DNA of 64,000 nt from Petaurus breviceps papuanus (Eukaryota; Chordata; Mammalia; Diprotodontia; Petauridae): positions 2,329,222-2,393,221 of the forward strand of contig JAMXIF010000222.1 of NCBI GenBank assembly GCA_028583685.1. Reading direction: 5' to 3'. The notes under the pieces are model-generated. The model was not told where the DNA came from. It searched no databases and saw nothing but the letters and a program-made list of their open reading frames with translations. Positions 46,760-56,433 of the stretch are shown here, piece after piece (position 1 is the stretch's first letter; each line of letters opens with the position of its first letter). The position numbers and the translations under genes were made by a program.

Positions 46760-47080
46760 GTCAATTTTAACCCCTATGTATTATATTACTTTTATCTGTG
46801 TCAACTTTTATATGATTAAAATCAACCCAATAATCTAGCCTGACAAGATCCTTTGGACCTTGCCTCAGTGAACAAATGTGTTAGATGTTCCTCTCACCTT
46901 TAAGTCAACTGTAAGTTGATTAATGATGCCATCTACTCATCTATCAATGTCAAAATAGAAAAGGTAAAGAGTACAGGATGAAGTAGAGATGCCTAAGCCA
47001 CTCTAATGGAGATTTTATTTCCTACGTGACATTGATCATCATTGGCTACTCTCAAAGTGCAACCATTCAAACCATCCTGA
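46760..47080 (-). mobile_element. CR1/L3-type LINE relic, antisense
   Basis: 'aatctagcctgacaagatcc', 'gtaagttgattaatgatgcc', 'atctactcatctatcaatgt' and 'cctaagccactctaatggag' match the antisense ancient repeat ('tagcctgtcgagatcctt ... gcatgccatctatgcctttatccaa ... gaggcactccac'). Confidence 0.6.
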
Positions 47081-47084
47081 ATCA

Positions 47085-47700
47085 GTCAACATATCAATTA
47101 ACAAATGTTTTTTTAGATTTCCTATATGCCAGGGAAAGACTATACAATGAGAAAACTAAAAGAGTCCCTGCCCTCAAAGGGCTGACTTTCAACTACAGGG
47201 ATACAGCATGTTACTAAATAAATAAATACAGAATTGAATGAATGACTTTGGACTGTAATTTTACTCATGAAAGGAGCTCTCTTAAGAAGACAATTTCTAA
47301 CAATCAAACCAGTTGTTCCACAACTCATAAACTCAGAAAGAGCTACCTAGATCATTAGGTAGAAGTGAAGGTAATTGCTAAGGGTCACACAGCCAGTATA
47401 TATTCAAATATATATATATATTCAAATATATATATTCAAAGGGTGACTTGAATCAATGTTGTTTTGGTCCAGATTCCTTCTTGATGTGCTAGTCCATAAA
47501 CAATCTAGATATTTAATGACTAAACGTGGGTCACAGTGGAGTCATCAGTGTAAACCTCTTACAGGAGGTGATGATTGAGCTGAGCCTTGAAAGAGTCAGG
47601 AATTCCAAATAGAATTGACAAACAAGAAGCGCATTCTAATTGTAGGGGACTGCCCACGTAGGGGCAAAGACGGGAGAGAGAGCGGCAAAGTCTGCATCTT
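47085..47700 (+). mobile_element. Ancient interspersed repeat, interrupted
   Basis: 'atcaattaacaaatgttttt ... agagtccctgccctcaaagg' (47085-47230) and 'gaggtgatgattgagctgag ... gcgcattctaattgtagggg' (47560-47660) are two parts of the family. Between them lie an antisense MIR piece (47330-47395) and an 'atatattcaaat' repeat (47400-47440). Confidence 0.5.
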
Positions 47701-48160
47701 TCTTCTTAACCTAGTGCCCAGTCTGTCTATCTTAAAATAATAGTAACAGCAAGAACAACAGCAGCAGCAGAAGCTAATCATTCTGTAGTATTTTAAGGTC
47801 TGCCAATCACTTGACAAATATCGCTTTTTGTCGTCACAATAATCTGAACTTCTACTTTTGCTTGCAGCTCTAAAGCCATAATGCTAAGAAATGCATTTAT
47901 AAAACCTAAGTACACTCTATGTATAACATTACCTTGATCTAGCAGTTCAGTAAGTGTTTTCTAAAAAGGAAAGGAAGGAGTATTGTTAGTCAGGCATGAC
48001 CTCTCCTTGGTCAAGCCACACTGGTTATAGAGAAAGAAGCAATAAATATCCAACTAGGGAACCTGGATATATGGGATACCCCCAGGATATAGGTAGGTCA
48101 GAAATAGCTTGGAACAAAATATAGGAAATTCATCCTATTTTTAAGCAAAGTCACACAAGT
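47701..48160. other. Unassigned
   Basis: Includes a short (CAG)n-like patch at 47755-47772 ('cagcagcagcag'). Nothing else recognised. Confidence 0.4.
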
Positions 48161-48164
48161 GTTC

Positions 48165-48310
48165 AGAGAGAGAGACAGAGAAAGAGACAGAGAGAGAGAG
48201 AGAGAGAGAGNNNNNNNNNNNNNNNNNNNNNNNNNNNNNNNNNNNNNNNNNNNNNNNNNNNNNNNNNNNNNNNNNNNNNNNNNNNNNNNNNNNNNNNNNN
48301 NNNNNNNNNN

Positions 48311-48350
<40 letters not shown>
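48165..48350. repeat. (GA)n microsatellite broken by a 100-N gap
   Basis: GA units on both sides of N at 48211-48310. One hundred N usually marks a gap of unknown size, so the true array length is not known. Confidence 0.97.
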
Positions 48351-48353
<3 letters not shown>

Positions 48354-48619
48354 GATACACACAGAGACACAAATATATAGATATTATCAATTTAATATTT
48401 TAGGGGATAAAATGCTAAATATAAACTTTTTCTCCCTTATGGAATCCTTCATCACAGCATTCCAAATACCAATATCTAGAAAAAAGTTTAGGAAATACTG
48501 AAACACAGGGCAGATATATACATGTTGAATATGGATCAAGTTCATAGATGTGTTCATCAGTTTATATGTAAAAATAAGTATAATAAAAATAAATATGAAG
48601 AAAGATATATACATGTATA

Positions 48620-48715
48620 ATCTAGAAATATTTATGTTTATGTGTGTGTGTATATATATATGTGTGTGTGTGTATATATATATATATATTATATATTATA
48701 TGTGTGTATATATAA
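48620..48715. repeat. (TG)n/(TA)n tract
   Basis: Alternating TG and TA runs, including 'gtgtgtgtgtatatatatat'. Confidence 0.85.
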
Positions 48716-48945
48716 TGGATTTCTTGGTGCCTCAGTGGTTATAGTTCCAGGCTTAGGGTCAGGAAGATCTGAGTTCAATATCAGCCTTATGCATTTACTA
48801 GCTATATGACCCTGGACAAATCATTTAACCCTATTTGCTTCAATTTCTTCATCCGTAAAATGATATGTAGAAGGAAATGACAAACCACTCCAGTATCTCT
48901 GGCATGAAGACTTGAACATGACTTAAAAAAATGAAATGACTTTAT
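48716..48945 (+). mobile_element. tRNA-headed SINE
   Basis: 'cttggtgcctcagtggttat', 'gtcaggaagatctgagttca', 'atatgaccctggacaaatca' and 'ggaaatgacaaaccactcca' in sense order with an A-rich tail. Confidence 0.8.
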
Positions 48946-48994
48946 GTAATATATAATGATCATAGTATATGTGTAATGTGCATGTTTTTGTTTG

Positions 48995-49258
48995 TTTGGG
49001 CAACTAGGTGGTAAATTGGATAGAGTGCCAGGCCTGGATTCAGGAAGACTCATCTTCCTGACTTAAAATCTGGCCTCAAACTCTTATTAGCTGTGTGACC
49101 CTGGGAAAGTCACTTAACTCCCTTTGCCTCAGTTTCCTCATGTGTAAAATGAACTGGAAAAGGAAATGTCAGACTACTTCAATAACTTTGACAAGAAAAC
49201 TTGAGATTGGGTAATGGGAAGTTGGACTTGACTGAAAAATGACTGAACAACAACATGT
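48995..49258 (+). mobile_element. tRNA-headed SINE
   Basis: 'gggcaactaggtggtaaatt', 'gctgtgtgaccctgggaaag', 'gcctcagtttcctcatgtgt' and the complete tail 'ttggacttgactgaaaaatg actgaacaacaac'. Second of two SINEs in the same direction 50 bp apart. Confidence 0.88.
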
Positions 49259-49259
49259 C

Positions 49260-49800
49260 TTTTGTGTGTGTGTGTGTGTATATACATATATATACATACA
49301 TATATAATATACATATACATTGTGTGTATGGAAATCTGCACCTATATGAATGCATGGATTCATACGTACATTGTATATACTTATCTACTAATTTTCAGTT
49401 TATTCATACGCATGTGTGTATGTATGTATGCATGTGCACACATCTATATGTAGATATATACCCACCTATCCATTCATATTTATCTGTCTGTGTCTTTCTG
49501 TCTATATGCATGCATGTATACATGTGTGTATGCCTACATGTGCAGCAGAGAGGTAAAGAGGATAAATAATTTTCTGCCAGAATAAAAAAAAATCCTGACT
49601 TGTTACATATGTATATGTTTACATGTATTTTTGCAAATAACATATATGTGTATTGCATGCATATGTAAAATCCCATATACTGCATGATGATGCTTAACGT
49701 GTTTATGTATATGTGTGTTTGAACATTCATTTCTTTGCATATACACACATATGACGTGTGCATCTATATATAAAAACCTTCGGTGGTAGAGGAAATTCCT
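49260..49800. repeat. TATA/TGTG/TGCA cryptic simple-sequence region
   Basis: About 540 bp of alternating purine-pyrimidine sequence with 'tgtatgtatg', 'catgcatg' and 'tatatg' units, starting from a (TG)n run after the SINE tail. Tyr/Cys/His-rich frames in several registers are artefacts. Confidence 0.8.
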
Positions 49801-49869
49801 CACTAGGTGTCCTCCCTATCCAAAGCAAATCCCCAGATCCAGTCCTGCCTCCTAGACTGTGTATTGAAA

Positions 49870-50290
49870 CAGAAGCTACATTGTTCACAGGACTTTATCT
49901 CCTTTAATCCTTACAGTGATGCTGAAATAGTTGCTCTTATTAACCTTATTTCTTTTGGTGAGGAAGCTAAGACTGGGAGAAGTCTGATGACCTACCCAGG
50001 GTCATGTAGCTTATGTAGGTCAAGATAGGATTCAGACTTAATTGCTCCTCCCTCCAAGGATAGCACTCTACCCACTATTCCATATCTAAGTAGTCTTACT
50101 AAAATAATTTCACAACACCAAAAATAAATTTTGGCATCACTACTCCATCAACGTCAGAAAAATCCATGGACTCATGGAAATATAGCTTTATAGAATACTG
50201 GAAATTTAAGACATCTTGAAAGATCATTTAGTCTTTGCTTTCAGTTTGCATATGAGGAAACTGAGGAACAGAGCTAGTCATATAAAATAA
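49870..50290 (-). mobile_element. Two MIR fragments, antisense
   Basis: 49870-50095: 'gtgaggaagctaagactggg', 'acccagggtcatgtagctta', 'gcactctacccactattcca'. 50190-50290: 'gcatatgaggaaactgagga' with flanking core sequence. Confidence 0.5.
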
Positions 50291-50329
50291 GCACACATAC
50301 TCCAGACAGAGAAAGTTGATAGAAACCTT

Positions 50330-50890
50330 GAAATTCTATGACATATAACATGGCTACATGATATTTAAGCATTCCTCAGAATTTAAAATGAGCCAATGAC
50401 ATTTCCTTCTCAGAAAAAGGAGACCATACAGGAGAGAAACCTCTTCCACTCCCAGCCCATAGTAAACACTTATAAGTCCTACCAGCCCACAAATATGCAG
50501 AGAAATTTATCACCTCTGGAGGTTAAATGGGAATTTTATTTGTCTCATTACTCATGACTTGTAACGCTGTCATTGGTGAATAATTTAGAATTTGAATAAT
50601 GTGGTATATATAGTAGCTACTGTATTATTCATTTTCCATGGTCCCAGTGCTCTAGCTCATCTATTTGTCATTTGGGGGTTCAGAGGAACAGGGACATAAT
50701 TGCACTTCAGAAGAGAACATGCTGTTCAGAAAGCATAAGAGAGTGGGCCAGACACAGAGATGTTCCCACCTGTCTTTGGCGGCTGCAAGTCTCACAGCAA
50801 TGCAAGCTCATTGGAGCTTGGGGCATCAAGATTATTTAGCGAGATGTCCAACTTGTCCATTTAATGTGTAACATGTTGAATCTGTTTTTT
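50330..50890. other. Non-repetitive block, possible conserved non-coding DNA
   Basis: Balanced composition without transposon landmarks, for example 'cctgtctttggcggctgcaa' and 'caagattatttagcgagatg'. No coding exon evident. Worth a conservation test. Confidence 0.25.
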
Positions 50891-51059
50891 AAGACTTTTG
50901 AATATTAAAAAAATAAGCCTAAGTTAGTGAGAGATAGTGATAGTTAAAAATAAAATTAGCTTGTGTTTATTAAACAAATATTTTATTAGTTATCTACCAG
51001 GTCCTTGTCTTGGCACCACAGACCAGGGCAAACATCAGATGTCATGGTGAAGTAGAAAC

Positions 51060-51200
51060 TCTCAGAAGTAAATAGATGGGTTGGGAGCCAGGCTCCTAAT
51101 GCATATTAACTGTGTGACTTTATATGACTCAGTTTCCCTCTCTGAACTTCAATTATAAAATGAGTTGATCTAACTATATGACTTCTTAAATACCCTCCTG
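51060..51200 (+). mobile_element. MIR-type SINE
   Basis: 'tattaactgtgtgactttat', 'ctcagtttccctctctgaac' and 'aatgagttgatctaactata' in sense order. Confidence 0.55.
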
Positions 51201-51329
51201 TTCTAAAACCCTTAAGGATAGAGTCCTTGTCTCAAAACACATTTCGATTGAATAGGGAATGAAAATGCATATACATAAAATATGTTCTAAAGTTGGAAAG
51301 CATCTAAGCATGGCAACTTAGATGGCAAA

Positions 51330-51690
51330 TGACTTCCAGTTCATGTCGTATAAGGAATATTTGAAGGAAAGAGGGATTGTTATTAGAGACTTGAATTTCT
51401 AGGTGGAACATGGTAGTCACCTTTAAGTATTCAAAGTATTGACACACAAAAGAAGAACTTGATTTACTCTTTGGTTGCAGTGGGTGGAACCAGGAGGAAT
51501 GGATTGCAAAGAGGTGGACCCCAGATTAACACAGGGCAAAATTTCCTAGTAATGAGAAGACTCCTTGGACAGAATGGATGGTCTTGGTAGGTACTGATGC
51601 TAGATGATCATTTACCAGGGATCTGAAAATGATAAATCCAGATATGGAAGGTTCTATAAAGACCGTCTATTCTATGCAAATGAGGGAACT
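51330..51690 (+). mobile_element. CR1/L3-type LINE relic
   Basis: 'ctaggtggaacatggtagtc', 'acctttaagtattcaaagta', 'cagtgggtggaaccaggagg' and 'gggcaaaatttcctagtaat' follow the ancient repeat ('gatagctgtcttcaagtatttgaagg ... gcagaactaggagcaa ... aaaaacttcctaacaatt'). Confidence 0.55.
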
Positions 51691-52305
51691 TAAACTCTTC
51701 AATGAAAGCTGTATAAGCAATAATTCACAAAGTCCAAATTTTCATTTTAACTCCTTTGTTATGACTTAAATTTCAGAAATCCAAACTCAGTTTCCTTCTA
51801 ATTCCGAGATTCTGTGACACCTGAAAAAATGACTCATAATTACAGAAGGGAGATCCAGAAAGCAACAGTGTGCATAACAGTGTCAGGAAAACATCACTTC
51901 AATTCCCACTCCTAACACATACTGATTGTGACCTTCACTGAACCTCAGAGAACCTCAGGAAACTGCCTATGACTGTGATTTATAGAGCAGTTGCTGATCT
52001 CTATTAGTAGACAGAGTGTCTATAATATAAAATCCACATATGGATGAAAGCACAGGACTGAAAAAATATAAATGAAAATGGACATTAGTATAAAGGTTGA
52101 ATGAATGGATATATTTGATCCCATCTGGAATTCTGTAGGTCATCACAATATACATTAAGAACCAGAATAGATGGTCTGAAAATATTTTTTAGTCACTGAA
52201 GGCCCCTACACAGTTCAACTCTTATGCTAAACAAAATTTATTTGAAAGCAGAAATTTATCAAAAAAGAGATTCAAATCCATTTTCTTTGGCATGTTAGTG
52301 CCAAC
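51691..52305. other. Unassigned
   Basis: No family recognised. Confidence 0.35.
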
Positions 52306-52307
52306 CT

Positions 52308-52670
52308 TGGGAGGAAGGAAAGCGATTTTTAATCTCTGTTTTGTTTATGATGTAACTGAAGGTCAGAGAGTCAATGTGCTTTGCAAAATGTATTTCAGAA
52401 CTCAAATCTGAGCCTTCTAAATGAAAGGTGTTTTTCATTACACCATAGTAACCTACCAAAATGCTTCCAAATTTCAAGATCTGTGTTAGAAATATCATAG
52501 ATAGTAATGGAAGGATCCTGAGAAGTTATGTAAGAAATCACTTTCATTTTATATTTGGGACTAAGAAATGCAAGGTGATTTTCCAAAAATCACAAAAGGA
52601 GTAAGTAGTTGAGCTAGGATTTAAACAAAGATTTTTTAAACCAAATACAGCAATCTTTCTGCTATCTCTG
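52308..52670 (-). mobile_element. Two MIR fragments, antisense
   Basis: 52308-52455: 'gtaactgaaggtcagagagt', 'gagccttctaaatgaaaggt'. 52495-52670: 'tttatatttgggactaagaa', 'gtagttgagctaggatttaa'. Both diverged. Confidence 0.45.
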
Positions 52671-52679
52671 AAAGTGTGT

Positions 52680-53580
52680 TCACAGGTCATAACAATGGAA
52701 CTTATTTTATGTAAAAATACATAATAATATTAAGAGCTAACCCTGATTAGCAGGTATAAAAATTATTCCAATTCAAAAAGAATTTTTGAGTGTCTGGCAT
52801 GTACCAGCCTCTGGAAATAAAGCAATAAACCAATAAATAAATGAATATATAAGTGAATGTATGAATAGTGAGTGAATGAATGGATACACGCACAAATATA
52901 TACATATACACACATATACGTATATACATATTCCATGCATTTATTTATATGTCTCTATCTATCTCTATATATAGAAACACATAAATAATTGAATGGTATA
53001 TGTATATATGAAATATATATATTTCCTATACATTTATATAGGAAATAATGCCTTCCTTCAAGGAGCCTCTAATCTAATTAATTATAAGCAGACTGCACAA
53101 AACTACAGAATTTCATTCCTCATTCAACAAAAATTTTTAAAGCATGTCTTATGTTTCACTTATTGTACTAGGTACTAGCATACTCATATAAAATTGATAC
53201 TGGGGCCCTCAATGAAATTTGTTTTTTTCAAAGGAAAAACACACATACATGAACAAGTGAATATACATGTGGTAAATTCCAAGAGCGAGGCAATGGAGTC
53301 TCCACTTCGGAATTTTGGGGGATCTGCATGAGGACTTGAGGATGTCTCGTTTTTTTCTAATATTCTGGGCTTAATCCTCTATTCTGATTACATTCCTTTT
53401 CACTGTAAGGCACCAGGAACTAGTGATATATTACTATTTAATCAGCTAACATGAATTACATTTTGAAATGCTGTATTTATTTTAAAGATATACATATAAT
53501 GCAAGTACAAGTATTTTACCCCAAAACTTAAGGGACACACTCTCTCTAATTCTATTTTAGTAAGTGGAGAGATGAAGCTC
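52680..53580. other. Mostly unassigned; ancient-repeat scraps and AT-rich low complexity
   Basis: 'gagtgtctggcatgtaccag' (52788) recalls the ancient family head. AT-rich TATA/TGAA repeats fill 52830-53040. 53041-53300 again looks like an ancient-family middle ('caaggagcctctaatctaat'). Confidence 0.4.
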
Positions 53581-53589
53581 ACTTCTTAT

Positions 53590-53675
53590 TCTTATTCTCA
53601 CTTCTTAGCATAAAGCCTCATTCATAACAGTTACTTTAATAAATATTTGTTGGCTCACTGACCTAGTACAGACCC
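53590..53675 (+). mobile_element. LINE-2 3' terminus
   Basis: 'ttactttaataaatatttgt tggctcactgacc' is the L2 end signature. Confidence 0.55.
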
Positions 53676-53689
53676 CATTCAAAAAACAA

Positions 53690-54600
53690 TTTCAATTAAC
53701 ATTTATTAAGTACCTACTATGTGGTCAGGCACTGTACTAAACAGTGGGGATACAAAAAGAGGCAAAGGACAATTGCTGCCCTCAAAGAACTTGCAATATG
53801 ATGGGGGAAACAACATATAAACAAATATATATAAAATGATCTATGTATAGGATGAATAGGAAATGATAGAGCGAAGGCCGTAGAACTGAAAAGGGCTGAG
53901 AAAGGTTTTCTGTAAAAGGTAGAATTTTAGTTGGTACTCAAAGGAAATCAGGAGAGGACAACAGTCAGTAGGAGAGGGAGAATATTCCAAGCTTAGAGAA
54001 GAACCAGGAAAAATGCCTAGAACCGAAAGACCAATTGCCTCATACGTAGAACAGTCAAAAAGGCAGTGTCACTGGATGGAATAGTATATGTTGGAGAGTA
54101 AGGAGTAAGATGAAAGGCGGGATGGGGCTAGGTTATAGAGTGCTTTGTATGCCAAAGAGAGCACTTTGTATTTGTTCCTGGAGGCAATAGGGAGTCACTG
54201 GAGTTTATTGAGTGGCAGTAAGGGCAACATGATCACATCTGCATTTTAGGAAATTTCCTCAAGTGGATGAATTGGAGGAGAGATTGGAGTGGGAGGAGAC
54301 TTGAGGCAAGTTGACTAGTCAAAAGGCTATTGGTGAAATTAAGGTATGAGGTGATGAGAACCTCTACAAGAGTGGTGGCAGTGTCTGAGAAGAGAAGGGG
54401 GTTTATGCAAGACATGTGGTGAAGGTGAAATCCACAAGCCTTTTTTTGGAACATAAAATTTGTAATCAGCCTGATGTCAAATTGTGAAGGACATTAAATG
54501 TCAAAGAAAGAAGTTTTTGATTTTGCACTATATGTGGAAGGGAGTCATGAAAGCTTCTTCAGCAGGGGAGGGATGTGATGATATCTATATTTTAGGAATA
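53690..54600 (+). mobile_element. Ancient interspersed repeat, best copy
   Basis: 'catttattaagtacctacta', 'gtcaggcactgtactaaaca', 'ctgccctcaaagaacttgca', 'gaatattccaagcttagaga', 'agagtgctttgtatgccaaa', 'gcaatagggagtcactggag' and 'ggcaacatgatcacatctgc' run in one order for about 900 bp. This copy is the least diverged of the family here. Part of the body recurs at 54440-54600. Confidence 0.65.
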
Positions 54601-55178
54601 TCAGTTATTGGGAGGGAGGATTGAAAAGGTACAAAGCTTGATGCAATGAGATCAATCAGCAGCCCATCTAAATGCCATAGTAACAGCATTCTAGGTCTAA
54701 AGGACACATAATGGTCTGTTATCAAGAATAAATGACAAAAAATGGCTTTAAGTAGAATTCCCCAATCACTCTGCCATAAACCTTCATGTAGTAGTTTTTC
54801 TAAGCTTGTCATATAAGCACAGAACCATGAAAACCAATTTTGAGTCCTTGCTACAGTCACACTGACTACTGAACAGCTTCTGACCCGCCTCCAAAATGAT
54901 TGTGCTCCCACATCATGAGTATAATTTGGACAATTTATCTGTTATCATATTTAGCCCCAATTTAAATGTAAGGTCTTTACAGAGTTCCCTTCTCTGCTTT
55001 TCATAATCATTAACAATATCCACCAGTCCAGTTCCTTTGAGCACCCATGCCTCTGTAGTCTTCCATGTCACCCCTTGATTTTCTTTGCATTATATGGCTT
55101 GTGGTTTCATTCTACATCTTGGACATTGCTCTATGCGAGGCAACATGACATCATACGTGCAGAATATCAGAGTTGCAA
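54601..55178. other. Unassigned
   Basis: No family recognised; left flank of the retrovirus. Confidence 0.35.
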
Positions 55179-55183
55179 GTCAC

Positions 55184-55808
55184 TGTATCAGCAATGCCAT
55201 ATTCACAATGCCTATAGAGATTACAAATATGCTGATATAATTATCCATCACAAAATACATCATGCTTGCCATATGGGGAAATAAACTAGAAAATTTATTA
55301 AGATACCAAAAGACTGAGTCCCAAAACCAGAAAGTGAAAGCCATCAGAGTAGTTATGACATTGGCACAGGTAGATAAAGTAGAAAGCACCCACATTTTCA
55401 AGCCTTTAAAACAGAACAGGCTACCTCAGGCAAAGGTCCTCCTCTCCCCACGCACAGCAACCACCCAGTGTCCTGGAAGCGCACTCCCAGCAGCTCCGGC
55501 CCCTGGCAGTCCTCAGCAGGAGTCCTTAGCAGAAAGTCCTTAGCAGTCCTAACTCAAAAAGGGCTTCGCGCTGCCACTGCCTATGCTGCTGCCGCCGCTG
55601 GCGCCACCACCGCCAGCCACCGCAGGAACGCTAGCTCGGCTTTCGCTTTCTCTCGCTTTTGCTTTCCCTGGCTTTCGCTTTCGCTTGCTCCGCCCCTTCC
55701 TGCTACATCAGCACGTCCTTGGCTTTCGCTTTCTCTTGCTCCGCCCCTTCCTGCTATGTCAGCACGTCCATGGGGCATGGAAGATCTTTAAATCCCATAA
55801 CCCTTACA
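55184..55808 (-). mobile_element. Distal (3') terminal region of the retrovirus, LTR-like
   Basis: On the minus strand it starts TGTAAGGG and ends GATACA, directly against the 5-bp repeat. It is GC- and CpG-rich in the first two-thirds and holds a 51-bp tandem pair at 55669-55719 and 55720-55770, each with a GC box ('ggggcggagc'). An AATAAA signal lies near 55300. These are LTR-like traits (enhancer repeats, then poly-A signal). Confidence 0.5.
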
Positions 55809-56199
55809 TTCGGCCCCAAGATCTTTCATGTCCCTTACTTGGCAAAAATACAGTAGGAATAACTGGTGTCAACAAAATTTCACAACAATATAACAAGAAT
55901 AGCACACAATAAACACAGAAAACCATATTTGAGGGTGGGGCTTGAGCACAAGCTCCCCATCATTCCCCCCACCCCGAACAAATGGGGCCCCAAAATCTTG
56001 TGGTAAGGGGTGAAGATCTCTTCTTCTATGGCTACTTGCTGCTGAAATCGGATGTACAGCTGTCCCTGTCCTAAGGGGTCCCATTTGAGAGTCAGTTCTT
56101 AATATGCTTGATGCCAGGTCCAAGGGTGACACATCATAGTTGCAGACAGGGGGTGACATCCAGCTTAAGCTATCAGGCATCTACAGATGGAGGGTACCA

Positions 56200-56420
56200 A
56201 GCCTGTGGAAACAAATCTAACAAACAAGGTGAACAAACAAAAATGGTAATAGGAGTTGTTCCATGTTTAAACTTATCAGGGTTTCCATAGATAAGTGTGG
56301 CTTCAGCCCCAGTATCAATCAGTGCCCTAGTCACAGTAGTTAATCCATTCTTCCAATATATTGTTAAACCAATATGGGGTCTGCAATCTCTTCTGCATAT
56401 TTCTTTTATCTGGGCTGGGG
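56200..56420 (-). pseudogene. Retroviral protease fragment
   Basis: The minus strand encodes 'ALIDTGAEATLIYGNPDKF'. The DTGA core is the aspartic-protease active site, and 'YGNPDKF' after it is typical of ERV-L/ERV-S proteases. Lies directly after gag, as in retroviruses. Fossil. Confidence 0.75.
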
Positions 56421-56433
56421 CTTGGCCTATCTC

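Noticed and set aside
55869-56180. Short frame with a hydrophobic end between protease and distal LTR, perhaps an env tail
   Set aside because: A stretch like 'YGFLCLLCAILVILL' could be a membrane anchor, but there is no independent env motif, so it is not called as a feature.
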